The notes under the pieces are model-generated. The model was not told where the DNA came from, made no database searches, and was given only the letters and a program-made list of their open reading frames with translations. A stretch of 64,000 nt of DNA from Evansella caseinilytica (GTDB lineage Bacteria > Bacillota > Bacilli > Bacillales > Salisediminibacteriaceae), in assembly GCF_900107275.1 (NCBI RefSeq), contig NZ_FNPI01000001.1:496001-560000 (forward strand), given 5' to 3'. The number at the start of each line of letters is the position of its first letter. Position 1 is the first letter of the stretch. Position numbers and translations under genes: made by a program. Positions 42,885-52,675 of this stretch are shown piece by piece.

Positions 42885-45732
42885 ACAGCCTCTTCGTTTA
42901 CTGTTAATCATACCGGCGTTGTTGCTTGTCGCTTTGTTTTTACGAACAAAGCTTTCGCTGACGAAAAAACAGCGAAATGTGATTGCCATCGTGCGAAGCG
43001 TGGTGTTGCTGCTGGTAATCCTTGCTTTGGCGGTTCCGAACGTAGTTTTGACAACGGAACATGTGCATACCGTCTTTGTTGTCGATCGTTCCGACTCCAT
43101 CAGTGACGCTAATGCAGAGATGACGGCATTTATCAGGGAAGCTGTTGCCGCCAAAGGTCCGGATGACTCCTTTGCCATCGTTTCTGTCGGCCGGGATGCG
43201 GCGGTGGAACGAATGCTCGGAGCGCAAACAAGCTTCAGCAGCGATTGGAGCAAAGCGGATACGGATTACACAAACATCGAGGCGGGGATGCAAATTGCCT
43301 CCAGCTTGTTATCGAAGGAAGGCGCCGGACGGATCGTCGTTTTAAGCGACGGAAACGAAACCGTCGGGGATGCCCTGCAGCAGGCGGGGATGATGAAAGA
43401 ACAAGGAATCGGCGTCGATGTGGTTCCGCTGTACAGGGAAAAAATAAAGGATGTTTCTCTTGAGGAGTTTAACGTTCCCCGGCAGATGTTTAAAGGGGAG
43501 CAGGCAGCGTTGACTTTGTCGGTGAACAGTACGGAGGAGACGGCGGCGACGGTGCGGATATTGCTGAACAATGAAGTGGTTGTTCAAGAGACAGTGATGT
43601 TGAAGGAAGGAACAAATTCGTTCCGTTTTAATCAGCCAATTACAGAAACCGGTATGCACCGCTTCCGGGCGGAAGTGCTGACTGACGCTGACAGTATTTC
43701 GGAAAATAATCAACTGTCAGCGATGACCGTGATAACTGGCACACCGAACGTGCTCCTTGTGGAAGGGGAGAAGCAGAAGGCGGCCCCTTTGTATGAGGCC
43801 TTGGCTTCGACCGGACTGGAAATCACCCGGATCACACCTGATTTTTTACCGACGGAATTGAACGGCTATCTCCAGTATCAATCGATCATTTTCAGCAATG
43901 TATCAGGAACGCGGATCGGTGAGAGCCAGATGGAGCTGATCGAAAAGGCGGTGAAAGATTTCGGCGTCGGCTTTATCATGACGGGGGGGCAGGACAGTTT
44001 TGCCCTCGGCGGTTATAAAGATACGCCGATTGAACGGGTGCTGCCGGTGGAAATGGAGATCAAAAGCGAAGAGGAATTGCCTTCCCTCGGCCTTGTGTTT
44101 GTCATCGACCGTTCCGGCAGCATGATGGGGCAAAGACTGGAACTGGCAAAGGAGGCTGCGGCGAGGTCGGTGGAGCTGCTGCGTGTCGGGGATACCGTCG
44201 GAGTGATTGCCTTTGACGATCAACCGTGGCAGATTGTGGAAACGGAAGAAATGACGGATATAAAAGAAGTGACGGAGAAAATATTGGGGATTACCGATGG
44301 CGGTGGAACAGATATTTATCCTAGTTTGGCAGAAGCGTATCAGCAGCTGGCTCCCCTAGAATTGCAGCGTAAGCATATTATTTTGCTGACGGACGGGGAA
44401 TCTCCGGAAACCGGTAGCTACCAGCAATTAATCGAAGGCGGCAGGGAAGAAGACAATATCACTTTGTCTACGGTTGCCATCGGTGACGGAGCAGACCATT
44501 ATTTGCTTGATGAGCTGGCAGAGTATGGCGACGGCCGCTTCTATTCCGTGTATGATGAGTCGACGATTCCAAGCATTTTGTCCCGGGAAACGATGCTGAC
44601 TACGAGAACATATATTGAAGATGAGCCGTTTTATCCGAATGTGCTCAACTCAACAGAATGGGTCCACCATTTTTCCAATGGGGTTCCGCAGTTAAATGCT
44701 TATATTGCAACGACGCCAAAAGGCCGTTCCACCGGCGTGCTGACAAGTGACAAAGACGATCCGGTGTTATCCCGCTGGCAATACGGTCTCGGGAAAACGG
44801 TGGCATGGACATCGGATGCAGAAGGCGTATGGTCGGGACAGTGGGCAGCATGGGAAAACTGGCCGGCTTTATGGAACGATGTGGTGACGTGGACTTTCCC
44901 GGCGGATGTTCAAGAACCGTTTCAGGTCTCACAAAAGCGGAATGGAACGACAAATATTTTGACGTTTACGACAGAGGAAAACCAATCCAGGCCATTGGAG
45001 GCGACGATTGTTGACGAGCAAGGGCAGATGGTGGATGCCAATATCCGCATGACGGCACCAGGAGAATACGAGGTAGCCTTCGACGGGAACGAGGGGATGC
45101 ATTACGTTCAATTGACGGATTTACAGCAAGCACCGGTGTTTCAAACCGGCATCACCGTCGCTTATCCGGAAGAGTACCGGATGAAACCGACCAATGAATC
45201 ATTTTTAGCAGCGCTGGCCGGCACCGGCGGGGGAGAAGTGCTCGATAATGGAGCGGCTGCTTTCCGACCGCTGGCTGAGCGGCCGGTTTCCCGGCAGAAT
45301 ATTGCGCCGCCGTTGATTTTGACGGCATTTCTGCTGTTTTTTATCGAGGTGGCGCTGCGCAGATTCGGGCTGCCGCGCTTCAGCGGAATGCTCCGCCGCA
45401 GACAGAAAGAGCCTGCTTCTGTATCCGAGCGGGCGGCGACGATTCCGACGATCAGACGGATGACCCGGCGGAGCAGCCGGAAGCAGGTCCAAAGCAACGG
45501 CATCGGAGATTTGAAAAAGATGTCGGTTGCGTCGCAAGAAAAGCAGCGGAAACAAGAGACGAAAAAAGCAGCGAAGCAACAGCCGAAACAAGAACCGCCC
45601 CGTGCAGATCCCGGCTTGAATCCATCGCCGACGCCGGGGAAAAGGTCAACTGCGGCAAAAGTAGAAGCAGGAGCAGGTTCTCAAGAAACGATGAAACGCC
45701 TTCTCGAAGCCAAAAAACGCAACCGCAAATAA
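42868..45732 (+). CDS. Large membrane protein with two VWA domains
   Basis: 954 residues, GTG start after GGGAGGTG. N-terminal helices at 10-27 and about 36-55; a first VWA domain with VFVVDRSDSISDA; a CARDB-like region; a glutamine-amidotransferase-like region (IIFSNVSGTRIGESQMELIE, FIMTGGQDSFALGGY); a second VWA domain with a full metal site LVFVIDRSGSMMGQRLELAK; and a C-terminal helix (LILTAFLLFFIEVALRRF) followed by a ~110-residue basic tail with RRSSRKQVQ. Last gene of the operon; a strong terminator follows. Confidence 0.88.
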   Translation: MGFELEQPLRLLLIIPALLLVALFLRTKLSLTKKQRNVIAIVRSVVLLLVILALAVPNVVLTTEHVHTVFVVDRSDSISDANAEMTAFIREAVAAKGPDDSFAIVSVGRDAAVERMLGAQTSFSSDWSKADTDYTNIEAGMQIASSLLSKEGAGRIVVLSDGNETVGDALQQAGMMKEQGIGVDVVPLYREKIKDVSLEEFNVPRQMFKGEQAALTLSVNSTEETAATVRILLNNEVVVQETVMLKEGTNSFRFNQPITETGMHRFRAEVLTDADSISENNQLSAMTVITGTPNVLLVEGEKQKAAPLYEALASTGLEITRITPDFLPTELNGYLQYQSIIFSNVSGTRIGESQMELIEKAVKDFGVGFIMTGGQDSFALGGYKDTPIERVLPVEMEIKSEEELPSLGLVFVIDRSGSMMGQRLELAKEAAARSVELLRVGDTVGVIAFDDQPWQIVETEEMTDIKEVTEKILGITDGGGTDIYPSLAEAYQQLAPLELQRKHIILLTDGESPETGSYQQLIEGGREEDNITLSTVAIGDGADHYLLDELAEYGDGRFYSVYDESTIPSILSRETMLTTRTYIEDEPFYPNVLNSTEWVHHFSNGVPQLNAYIATTPKGRSTGVLTSDKDDPVLSRWQYGLGKTVAWTSDAEGVWSGQWAAWENWPALWNDVVTWTFPADVQEPFQVSQKRNGTTNILTFTTEENQSRPLEATIVDEQGQMVDANIRMTAPGEYEVAFDGNEGMHYVQLTDLQQAPVFQTGITVAYPEEYRMKPTNESFLAALAGTGGGEVLDNGAAAFRPLAERPVSRQNIAPPLILTAFLLFFIEVALRRFGLPRFSGMLRRRQKEPASVSERAATIPTIRRMTRRSSRKQVQSNGIGDLKKMSVASQEKQRKQETKKAAKQQPKQEPPRADPGLNPSPTPGKRSTAAKVEAGAGSQETMKRLLEAKKRNRK

Positions 45733-45762
45733 AAGTTCGGGGACCATGTCCCCGAACTTTTT
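45731..45762 (+). terminator. Intrinsic terminator of the MoxR/VWA operon
   Basis: AAAAGTTCGGGGA (45731-45743) and TCCCCGAACTTTT (45749-45761) pair perfectly around CCATG, with the T-run at the right. It overlaps the end of the stop codon of the large VWA gene. Confidence 0.92.
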
Positions 45763-46043
45763 GTGAACTTTACAGAAGATTTCCGGTGCTGCAAATTATT
45801 CTGCCACTTCAAGTATCGTAAGTTGTTCCGGTTGGATTAAACGTGATATGTGTTATCATCGTGCCATTTGTAAAAAATAAGCCCTAGGAACTAAGTGAAC
45901 TTTATGGGAAAAGTTACCTCTGCCCCTCGACAGATAAATGGATGCTATATTATGATGTATGAATTGTTTGCATCATTTATTGAAAAATTAATAAAGCAAT
46001 GCTTTGGTGCAAACGGATTTTCGCAGGAAATGGTGGGAAGTAA

Positions 46044-48587
46044 ATGGACAAATTTCGGGAACGGCTGCAACAAATGACCAAGGTGCAGGGAAATCTGGCA
46101 AAGGATCTTGAAGCGGTGTTAGAAGAATATGAGTCTCATGACCTGATTCAGGAAAACCGGGAGCTTCAAGAAAAATACCAGGAAATCGCCAAAAAAATCG
46201 AACAATTAAAAGCAAAGGAAAGCAGGCTTCAATCGGAAAATACAAAGCTTCGAGTGGCGCTGCAGGAACAAATTCTTGATGAAAAACTTTCGATCATCAA
46301 GCTTTCCAAGGAAAAAATAACGACATATTTTCAAAGCAAAATGACACCGCATAAAAATGCGCTGAAGGAAGTAGAAAACGGCTTGCTTCGGGAAATCAAT
46401 CGGCTGCAGAAGACGGCTTCCAATGAACTGCAATCAAAAGAGCAAAGCGTCAATGTGCAGCTGGAGCAGTTGTCCGCAGAAATCAATCTGAAAATAAAGG
46501 AGCACCGGGAGAACCTGGCGAAACAGGAAACAGAGCTGCTGAAAGGAATACATGATCAGTACGAGCTTCTCGCTGCCGAAGAAGTGTCGGAAAAAGTGAT
46601 GCAAAAGCGGATGAAACAAAACGAAATCGAGATGAAAATCGGTTTGAACTGGATTAATAAAATAGGTATTTTACTCATTATTCTCGGTGTCGGCGCGGCG
46701 TTTCGATATTCGTATTTACATTGGTTCAATGATTATGTGAAAGGAGCGCTGTTTTTCGCGCTTGGATTGCTGATGCTGGGCGGCGGAGAATGGCTCTATC
46801 GTAAGCAGAAGCAAATTTTTGCTCTCGGCTTGCTCGGCGGCGGCATCGCTGTTTTATACGGGTCGGTTTTTTTCTGCTATTTCTTGCTTGGAATCATCGG
46901 TCTTTATCCGGCGCTGCTATTATCCGTAGCGGTAACTGTCACCGCGGTAGTTCTTTCACTCAGGTATGAATCGAAAACGATCTGTTCCTTTGGGCTTATA
47001 GGCGGATATCTTCCGTTGTATTCGTACATTCTGGCTTTTGGCATGGAGGGATATGCTGTTTATGCGGCGATGGGCTATGTGCTGTTGCTGAACTTGTCGA
47101 TCCTGTGGATTTCTTTCCGGAAGTGCTGGGATGTGGTGAAATATCTCAGTTTTACATTCTACATACCGTCCATGTTTGTTCTCATCGGGCTGTCTGCAAG
47201 TGATCTTGTTAGCATGGTGTTTTCGATTGTCAGCTTCCTTCTCTATCTCGGCATGACGATCGGCTACTCATTTAAGCATAAGGTTGCCATGAAAGATTGG
47301 GATGTTGTTTTGCTGGGACTAAATACGTTTATCAGCTGCTCCACCCTCTACTATTTGTTCAACGAGCTCGCCTGGAACGACTTCCGCGGCTTGCTGGCCG
47401 TGATTTTCTGCTTGGTGTATTTTGCTTTAGGGAAATGGATCGAGCAGATGATGCCGAACGAAAAGCAGACGAAAGTGCTGTTTTACGGAACATCCCTGAC
47501 GTTTGCGATTTTGACGATTCCGTTCCAGTTCGCCCTTGAGTGGATTGCCATCGGCTGGCTTATTGAAGCAGCGGTGTTTATGATTTATGGTAATCTAGCG
47601 AGACAGAAGGCGGTTGAAAAAGCCGGCTGGGGGATTTTTGCCTTATGCTTGGCTGCTTTCCTCATTGAAGTTTACGGAAACGTTTTTTTTGTGTGGAGTG
47701 TATCACCGCATTTTAACTTTAAATACACTTCCATCATGGTCGTCATGCTCGCCGTCCTGATCCATTATTCGCTGGAACAGCAGAAGCCGGGAGGAAGCGT
47801 GGTTGCTTTCCGCTTGTATAAAAACTTTCTTCCGCACTTTAAATATGGCGTCATTGTGAATGTCTGGATTTATTTACTGTACGAAGGCGATTATTTTTAT
47901 CATAAGTGGATACCGGATTCATTTCCGCTGTTTACCTTTTACCAGTTCATGCTTTATGCCTTTGTTACGATTGCCTTGGCGTACGGACTGACGAAAGTGC
48001 CGCTCCTTTATGACCGCGTTGTTAAATATTTCTGCCTTTCACTGTACGGTATCGGCTCGTTTCTCGGACTGATTGTCACGATGACAATGCCGGCATTGCA
48101 GCCGCAGCTGGGGCAAAATACGGCGTTGGAGTATTTCGCCCTTGTTCTGTTAATTGCTTTTAACGTCATCATCTTTTTTACAGGAAGGGATATTTTGATT
48201 GTCTTTATCCGACAGCAGTATAAAAATCTGGAATTGTATCCCCTTATTCTCGCTGTTTATTTGCTTGCGGTAATGGCAGCGTTTGTCAATGTCCAGCTTC
48301 AGCTTGGGGATGTGGGCTTTGTGTTCAGCATTGTTTACCTGCTCATGGCGATCGGCTATATTTTATACGGATTCAAAAAGAAATTTGTCTACGTCAGGCG
48401 GCTCGGCCTTGGTGTCACGCTGTTTTCCACAGGGAAATTAATCCTTTACGATCTGTCGTTTTTAACGGAAGGAAGCAAAATCATCGCTTATTTCGTATTC
48501 GGTGTTGCCTTGCTTGGTATTTCCTATATGTATCAAAAAGTCTCAAGCATGCAGGACAACGATTCAGAGAATGAGGCGCAGATATAA
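46044..48587 (+). CDS. DUF2339 polytopic membrane protein
   Basis: 847 residues. The first ~185 residues are coiled coil (QENRELQEKYQEIAKKIEQL). The rest is a long run of some twenty hydrophobic helices beginning NWINKIGILLIILGVGAAFR, which is the DUF2339 hallmark, and containing LLGGGIAVLYGSVFF and LGLLMLGGGEWLYRKQ. TGGTGGGAAGTAA precedes the ATG. Function of the family is unknown. It is followed after about 100 bases by the BsuPI lipoprotein. Confidence 0.88.
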   Translation: MDKFRERLQQMTKVQGNLAKDLEAVLEEYESHDLIQENRELQEKYQEIAKKIEQLKAKESRLQSENTKLRVALQEQILDEKLSIIKLSKEKITTYFQSKMTPHKNALKEVENGLLREINRLQKTASNELQSKEQSVNVQLEQLSAEINLKIKEHRENLAKQETELLKGIHDQYELLAAEEVSEKVMQKRMKQNEIEMKIGLNWINKIGILLIILGVGAAFRYSYLHWFNDYVKGALFFALGLLMLGGGEWLYRKQKQIFALGLLGGGIAVLYGSVFFCYFLLGIIGLYPALLLSVAVTVTAVVLSLRYESKTICSFGLIGGYLPLYSYILAFGMEGYAVYAAMGYVLLLNLSILWISFRKCWDVVKYLSFTFYIPSMFVLIGLSASDLVSMVFSIVSFLLYLGMTIGYSFKHKVAMKDWDVVLLGLNTFISCSTLYYLFNELAWNDFRGLLAVIFCLVYFALGKWIEQMMPNEKQTKVLFYGTSLTFAILTIPFQFALEWIAIGWLIEAAVFMIYGNLARQKAVEKAGWGIFALCLAAFLIEVYGNVFFVWSVSPHFNFKYTSIMVVMLAVLIHYSLEQQKPGGSVVAFRLYKNFLPHFKYGVIVNVWIYLLYEGDYFYHKWIPDSFPLFTFYQFMLYAFVTIALAYGLTKVPLLYDRVVKYFCLSLYGIGSFLGLIVTMTMPALQPQLGQNTALEYFALVLLIAFNVIIFFTGRDILIVFIRQQYKNLELYPLILAVYLLAVMAAFVNVQLQLGDVGFVFSIVYLLMAIGYILYGFKKKFVYVRRLGLGVTLFSTGKLILYDLSFLTEGSKIIAYFVFGVALLGISYMYQKVSSMQDNDSENEAQI

Positions 48588-48684
48588 GGGAGCAGTCGAG
48601 GAATCTCTTTTCTCATGTAACGAAACCATGATTACCGACGACGAATAAAGGGAGAGAGACGATTCAAAGTGGAGGCGAGAAAAG

Positions 48685-49218
48685 ATGAAAAAACGATATA
48701 TAGTTATTTTCCTTATGGCAATGCTGCTGTCCGCATGCGGAACCGGCGATGGCGGAACGGACCAGGGACAACATGACGGTGATCTGACCACAGGAAACGG
48801 CGGGGAGAAAGAAAACGAAAGCTTGCTTGAGACCGAGGATGATCAGGAAAACAGCGACGAAGCGATTGACACGGCGGCTGCCGATCTTGTTCCGGAGATT
48901 CAGGAAGACGGAACGCTTGTTTTCCAATATCACGTAAGCAATCCGACAGAAGAGGAAATCACTTTGGCGTTTTCCAGCTCGCAAAAATATGATTATTCGG
49001 TTGAAACGAAAGCCGGCGAGGAAGTATTTTTGTTTTCCAGCGCGGCGATGTTCCTTCAGGCCCAGGAAGAAGAGGTGCTGAGTCAAGGGGAAGAACTCGT
49101 TTTTGACATTGATTTAAACGAACTTCATTTATCTGACGGGGAATATGTGTTAAAGGTGTGGCTGACGCCGGCGGAAGGAAGCATGCTGACGGAAACGACG
49201 GAATTTTCCGTGGAGTAA
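48685..49218 (+). CDS. BsuPI-domain lipoprotein
   Basis: 177 residues. Signal peptide MKKRYIVIFLMAMLLSACG with lipobox LLSAC (Cys18), an acidic linker, then a BsuPI beta-sandwich (about 70-177): FQYHVSNPTEEEITLAFSSS, QKYDYSVETKAGEEVFLFSS and LSDGEYVLKVWL. The domain was first seen in the intracellular proteinase inhibitor of B. subtilis; exported versions have unknown targets. GGAGGCGAGAAAAG precedes the start. Confidence 0.88.
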   Translation: MKKRYIVIFLMAMLLSACGTGDGGTDQGQHDGDLTTGNGGEKENESLLETEDDQENSDEAIDTAAADLVPEIQEDGTLVFQYHVSNPTEEEITLAFSSSQKYDYSVETKAGEEVFLFSSAAMFLQAQEEEVLSQGEELVFDIDLNELHLSDGEYVLKVWLTPAEGSMLTETTEFSVE

Positions 49219-49273
49219 GCAACCGGCTGAGTATGGAAACGGGAATACGGCGCTGTCAACCTCCGTTCGCTTT

Positions 49274-49323
49274 CTGAAAAGACCTTTTACATGCTCGCAA
49301 TGCATGTAAAAGGTCATTTTCAG
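49274..49323 (+). terminator. Intrinsic terminator after the BsuPI gene
   Basis: CTGAAAAGACCTTTTACATG (49274-49293) pairs with its near-complement at 49303-49323, then ATTTTTTTG. One unpaired base in the stem. Confidence 0.85.
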
Positions 49324-49731
49324 ATTTTTTTGAAAAAACACATTTACTTCCGGAGCTGTGCTATACTTAGTTTGAGACTGTTTGAGGGGAGTGATCGACA
49401 TGAATTATCGTTTCATACAAAATAAGGTGATGCTGACTTAATTGAACAGCTGCAGGCGCATTCGTCTGCTGATCGGGATTTATTTCTGCTGTAATTGTAT
49501 GCGCTTTCTCGTGTGGCGCAGTATGGTTGCTGTCTACAGTTTCTATTGTTAAAAAACAGTATGCCGCAGGAAAGGTCTTGCGGTTTTTTGTGTGCAAAAA
49601 ATGGCGTTCTCTCGCCAACAAACAGCCGATAGAAATTATTTTCCACAAAACGTTGGCGGTGTTCTCAGCCAAGAATGGAACTGGAAGATGATTGGCAATT
49701 ATCAAACTAACGAAAGTGAGGCAATGCCGGT
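49324..49731. other. Intergenic region with no supported gene
   Basis: A 13-codon frame (MNYRFIQNKVMLT) at about 49400 has GGGGAGTG upstream, but is too short to call. A CCGCAGG/CTTGCGG stem with a T-run (about 49560-49587) could be a terminator. Other frames lack ribosome binding sites. Confidence 0.4.
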
Positions 49732-50721
49732 ATGATGAAATTAAAACATTTGTTTAACAATACAGATCTTGCGGTGATGCTGTTGAATCATTGGGAGTTT
49801 GACGAAGCATCCTGGCAATTGTTTAAGTATTACCGGATTTCGGCGAATGCCGTATATCCATTTCAGAAAAATGGCGAGCGCTATTATTTGCGGTTTTCTC
49901 CTGCAGACGAAAAGACGGAACAACAAATTGTTGCCGAACTTGAATTTCTCCGCTATCTTCGTGAAGCGGGCTACGATACAGTGGATACGCTGTTGTCGAA
50001 AAACGGCAATGAGTTGGAAGGGAAGGATACCCCGTGGGGAAAATATTACGCCGTCGCATTTAAAGGTGTACCTGGAAAGCCGTTGACCAAACTGGAAGCG
50101 TCCAAGGAACTATTTTTTCGCTGGGGGGAAGCCCTTGGCAATTTGCACAGGCTGAGCATGGATTACATTCCGAACAAAAATAAGCGTCCATCCTGGGAAG
50201 AACAATTGCTTTGGATGGAAAAAAATATTGCGGAGTTTCCGATGGAACAGGCCGTGGAGAAAGAAGTTTGTCTTCTCAGAAAATTTTTCCTTTCGTTGCC
50301 TGCAAATAAGAACAACTTCGGGTTGATTCATTATGATTTTGAAACGGATAATGTATTTTATTGTGAAAAAACAAAAACTTTCCATCCGATTGACTTTGAT
50401 GATGCGGTATATCACTGGTATGTAATGGATGTGGGCCGAGCGTTGAAAAGCATGGAGGAGGAGTTCCCGCTGGAAAAGCAGGAGCATATGCAGCAGCAGT
50501 TTCTTGATGGTTATCGAACGGCCATGCCATTGCAAACGGAAATGCTGGAATTGCTTCCTGTTTTCCATAGATATGCCGACTTATATCGTTACGTCCGCTG
50601 CTTACGCTCCCTCGCGGAAACATGGGAAAACGAGCCGGAGTGGATGATCTCTTTGAGAAACCATATCAACGGTATGATGGATCGGGATAAAAGAAATTTC
50701 GGCAGACCGCTCGTCATTTAG
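49732..50721 (+). CDS. Aminoglycoside phosphotransferase-like kinase
   Basis: 329 residues of the APH/choline-kinase fold. The catalytic loop LIHYDFETDNVFY (H-x-D-x4-N) and the metal-binding HPIDFDDAVY are intact. The N-terminal lobe has ISANAVYPFQKNGERYYLRF. Such proteins phosphorylate small molecules (drugs, homoserine, sugars); the substrate cannot be told here. It converges with the next gene on the opposite strand. Confidence 0.85.
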   Translation: MMKLKHLFNNTDLAVMLLNHWEFDEASWQLFKYYRISANAVYPFQKNGERYYLRFSPADEKTEQQIVAELEFLRYLREAGYDTVDTLLSKNGNELEGKDTPWGKYYAVAFKGVPGKPLTKLEASKELFFRWGEALGNLHRLSMDYIPNKNKRPSWEEQLLWMEKNIAEFPMEQAVEKEVCLLRKFFLSLPANKNNFGLIHYDFETDNVFYCEKTKTFHPIDFDDAVYHWYVMDVGRALKSMEEEFPLEKQEHMQQQFLDGYRTAMPLQTEMLELLPVFHRYADLYRYVRCLRSLAETWENEPEWMISLRNHINGMMDRDKRNFGRPLVI

Positions 50722-50724
50722 TCG

Positions 50725-51447
50725 CTACATTTTTCCCACGGAGAAGCCGTCAAATATTCGCCCGCCATAGGGAGACAGCACTTTATCCACGATGGCGGCG
50801 ATCTTTTCTTTTTCTCCTGTTCTATAGAAGACATCGAACGCGTGGATGTACTCTTCCGCAAAGTCTCCGTCATACTGCTTCAAAGCTCTGATCTGCCATT
50901 TCCCATCGCCGAGCCACCGTCTGTTAGTCCGCAGTACAAATTCATGGATCATGGCTGCCAATGTATTAGCACTGCATATTTCCTCCCCGCGGTCGTGTGC
51001 GCCAAGTAAATCATCAAGGGTATCAGTGATAAAATATCTTTGCTTATAAATGGTTTCCTGCGGCCAGGGCTCCGGACCGTTAGCAATTATTTCTTTCGCT
51101 TTTTGTATAATCGGACCAAGGATGTCGCGGTCAACAATGGTAATTCCTTCGGCAAGCATTCGCGGATGGGTAGGAACCGCTCTTTCGATATCTTCCTCAA
51201 AAAACAGCGGGTACGAGGCTTGATTATGCACAAATACTTCAATGGGCCAGCCGTGGAAAAAAATCGATTCACGGTAAGGAAACGGGAGCGCCGATTCGAA
51301 AACAACGATGTCGAGGTCGGACGTCACGGTTGCTTCCCCGCGGACAACACTGCCTGCTAAAACAGCGCCGAGGCAATCGGGATAATGCTTTTGGATAAAT
51401 TGCTTTGCAGCTTCAACCGGCTGCAGCCGTTTTTCAGCATTCGTCAT
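50725..51447 (-). CDS. Nucleotidyltransferase-domain protein
   Basis: 240 residues from ATG 51447 (AAGGTGGAAGG upstream). The nucleotidyltransferase signature is LAGSVVRGEATVTSDLDIVV (G-S-x-x-R-G with D-x-D), with a third acidic residue in WPIEVFVHN. A helical C-terminal region follows. Resembles adenylyl/kanamycin-type nucleotidyltransferases in fold; substrate unknown. It converges with the phosphotransferase gene, 4 bases apart. Confidence 0.85.
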   Translation of the reverse strand: MTNAEKRLQPVEAAKQFIQKHYPDCLGAVLAGSVVRGEATVTSDLDIVVFESALPFPYRESIFFHGWPIEVFVHNQASYPLFFEEDIERAVPTHPRMLAEGITIVDRDILGPIIQKAKEIIANGPEPWPQETIYKQRYFITDTLDDLLGAHDRGEEICSANTLAAMIHEFVLRTNRRWLGDGKWQIRALKQYDGDFAEEYIHAFDVFYRTGEKEKIAAIVDKVLSPYGGRIFDGFSVGKM

Positions 51448-51459
51448 GAAGCCTTCCAC

Positions 51460-51771
51460 CTTTGTGTTTTATTTCGCGGATACTTACGAAAAATATTTCA
51501 CGTACCGTATTGAAGAACAATGGATGATAAATGCTTTTTGAACAGGAACGACACCGGTGATACGGCGACTTTGTTGCTTGTGCATTGCTGGAACAGACGC
51601 TTATTCGGGAAAGAGGTCTTTGTTTTACTATATGATCGGTTACTCCGTCCCATATCTGCTGATTACCAAGGTTTTCAGAAAGAGCTCCGTCCGCTGCGGC
51701 CATCACCAGTCAACAAATTTCTTCTGGTTACATTATTTAAGTATCGGCGAGCGGGCGAGGGCAGTGCCGGT
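51460..51771. other. Intergenic region with no supported gene
   Basis: About 310 bases between two minus-strand genes. Frames on both strands exist (the + strand one is hydrophobic, SLFYYMIGYSVPYLL) but have no ribosome binding site and no recognisable product. A decayed gene is possible. Confidence 0.4.
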
Positions 51772-52650
51772 TTATGTAGACGGGGTTTTTGGACGATGCG
51801 GAAGTGAGTTGGCTGATTCTTTTGAGACAATCGTGGATGACTTCTGCTGACGGGTGTATCCGACTGGTGTGGGCAATGACTGCAATACTTCCAGAAGTGC
51901 CTCGTTTGCCTCGCTGTTGCGGGCCATCATCTGCTGATTTTTTGTCTGTAGAACATCCAGCGGAGAGGAAGGATACTCGCCGCATATATCAACCCCTGCG
52001 ATCGACTTATGCGCTGCAATCGATCGAATACTCTCAAGGAGATCCGGCAGCTCCATCTTTCCATGATCCCAGTTTGTTGCAGCATATTTTTTGTTCAGGA
52101 CATCTTTATCGACGCTGATGTAGACGGAGTTTGTAGGAATTTCCCGGAGAATTTGCCGGCGGTAAGCTTCGGTGTCGGAAAAAACAAGGCTGTCATTCGG
52201 AAAAACTGCGATTTTTTCCTTAAGGTGCGGTGGGATTTGCTGTATTAATTGCAGTTGTGCTCCGATGATGACCGCTTTTTGCAGCATTGGAAGCTGTTCT
52301 AACGCCCATAGCACCCACGAACCGCAAGTGATTAGTGATGAAAAAAACGATGATTGGATAACGTCTGTGTGGTTGTCATATAAAATCAACGTAAATGGCC
52401 GGCGCAGTTCGCTTAACAGCAAAAAGGTGACATAGTGATAATCGCCGCTGCCAAGGAAAGTAATTCCCTTTTTTTCCCGTTTATGCAGCCGTTCCTGAAT
52501 GGCATAGAACGACTGCCATTCACAATACTTCATCGTGCCCGTCAGATCGGTAAAATCAATCCAATCAAATTCCGGAAGCTGCAGCTGGTTTTGAGTGTCG
52601 TAAGTGTGATCAAAATTTAAAACGGTAACAGCTTGTGGTGCTGTGTTCAT
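51772..52650 (-). CDS. Arginase-fold protein
   Basis: 292 residues from ATG 52650 (AAGGGTGATAAAG upstream). Arginase/deacetylase-like motifs are recognisable: FLGSGDYHYVTFLLL, LILYDNHTDVIQ (usually DAHxD), VYISVDKDVL (usually SxDxDxxD) and IAGVDICGEYP (usually E in the last motif). Several metal ligands therefore appear changed to Asn or Lys, though core Asp and His remain. It may be an inactive or altered ureohydrolase relative. Stand-alone. Confidence 0.75.
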   Translation of the reverse strand: MNTAPQAVTVLNFDHTYDTQNQLQLPEFDWIDFTDLTGTMKYCEWQSFYAIQERLHKREKKGITFLGSGDYHYVTFLLLSELRRPFTLILYDNHTDVIQSSFFSSLITCGSWVLWALEQLPMLQKAVIIGAQLQLIQQIPPHLKEKIAVFPNDSLVFSDTEAYRRQILREIPTNSVYISVDKDVLNKKYAATNWDHGKMELPDLLESIRSIAAHKSIAGVDICGEYPSSPLDVLQTKNQQMMARNSEANEALLEVLQSLPTPVGYTRQQKSSTIVSKESANSLPHRPKTPST

Positions 52651-52675
52651 CTTTATCACCCTTATTCTGAGAGAT

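Noticed and set aside
45763-46043. Possible riboswitch before the DUF2339 gene
   Set aside because: Some short stems can be drawn, but no conserved core of a class I know is present.
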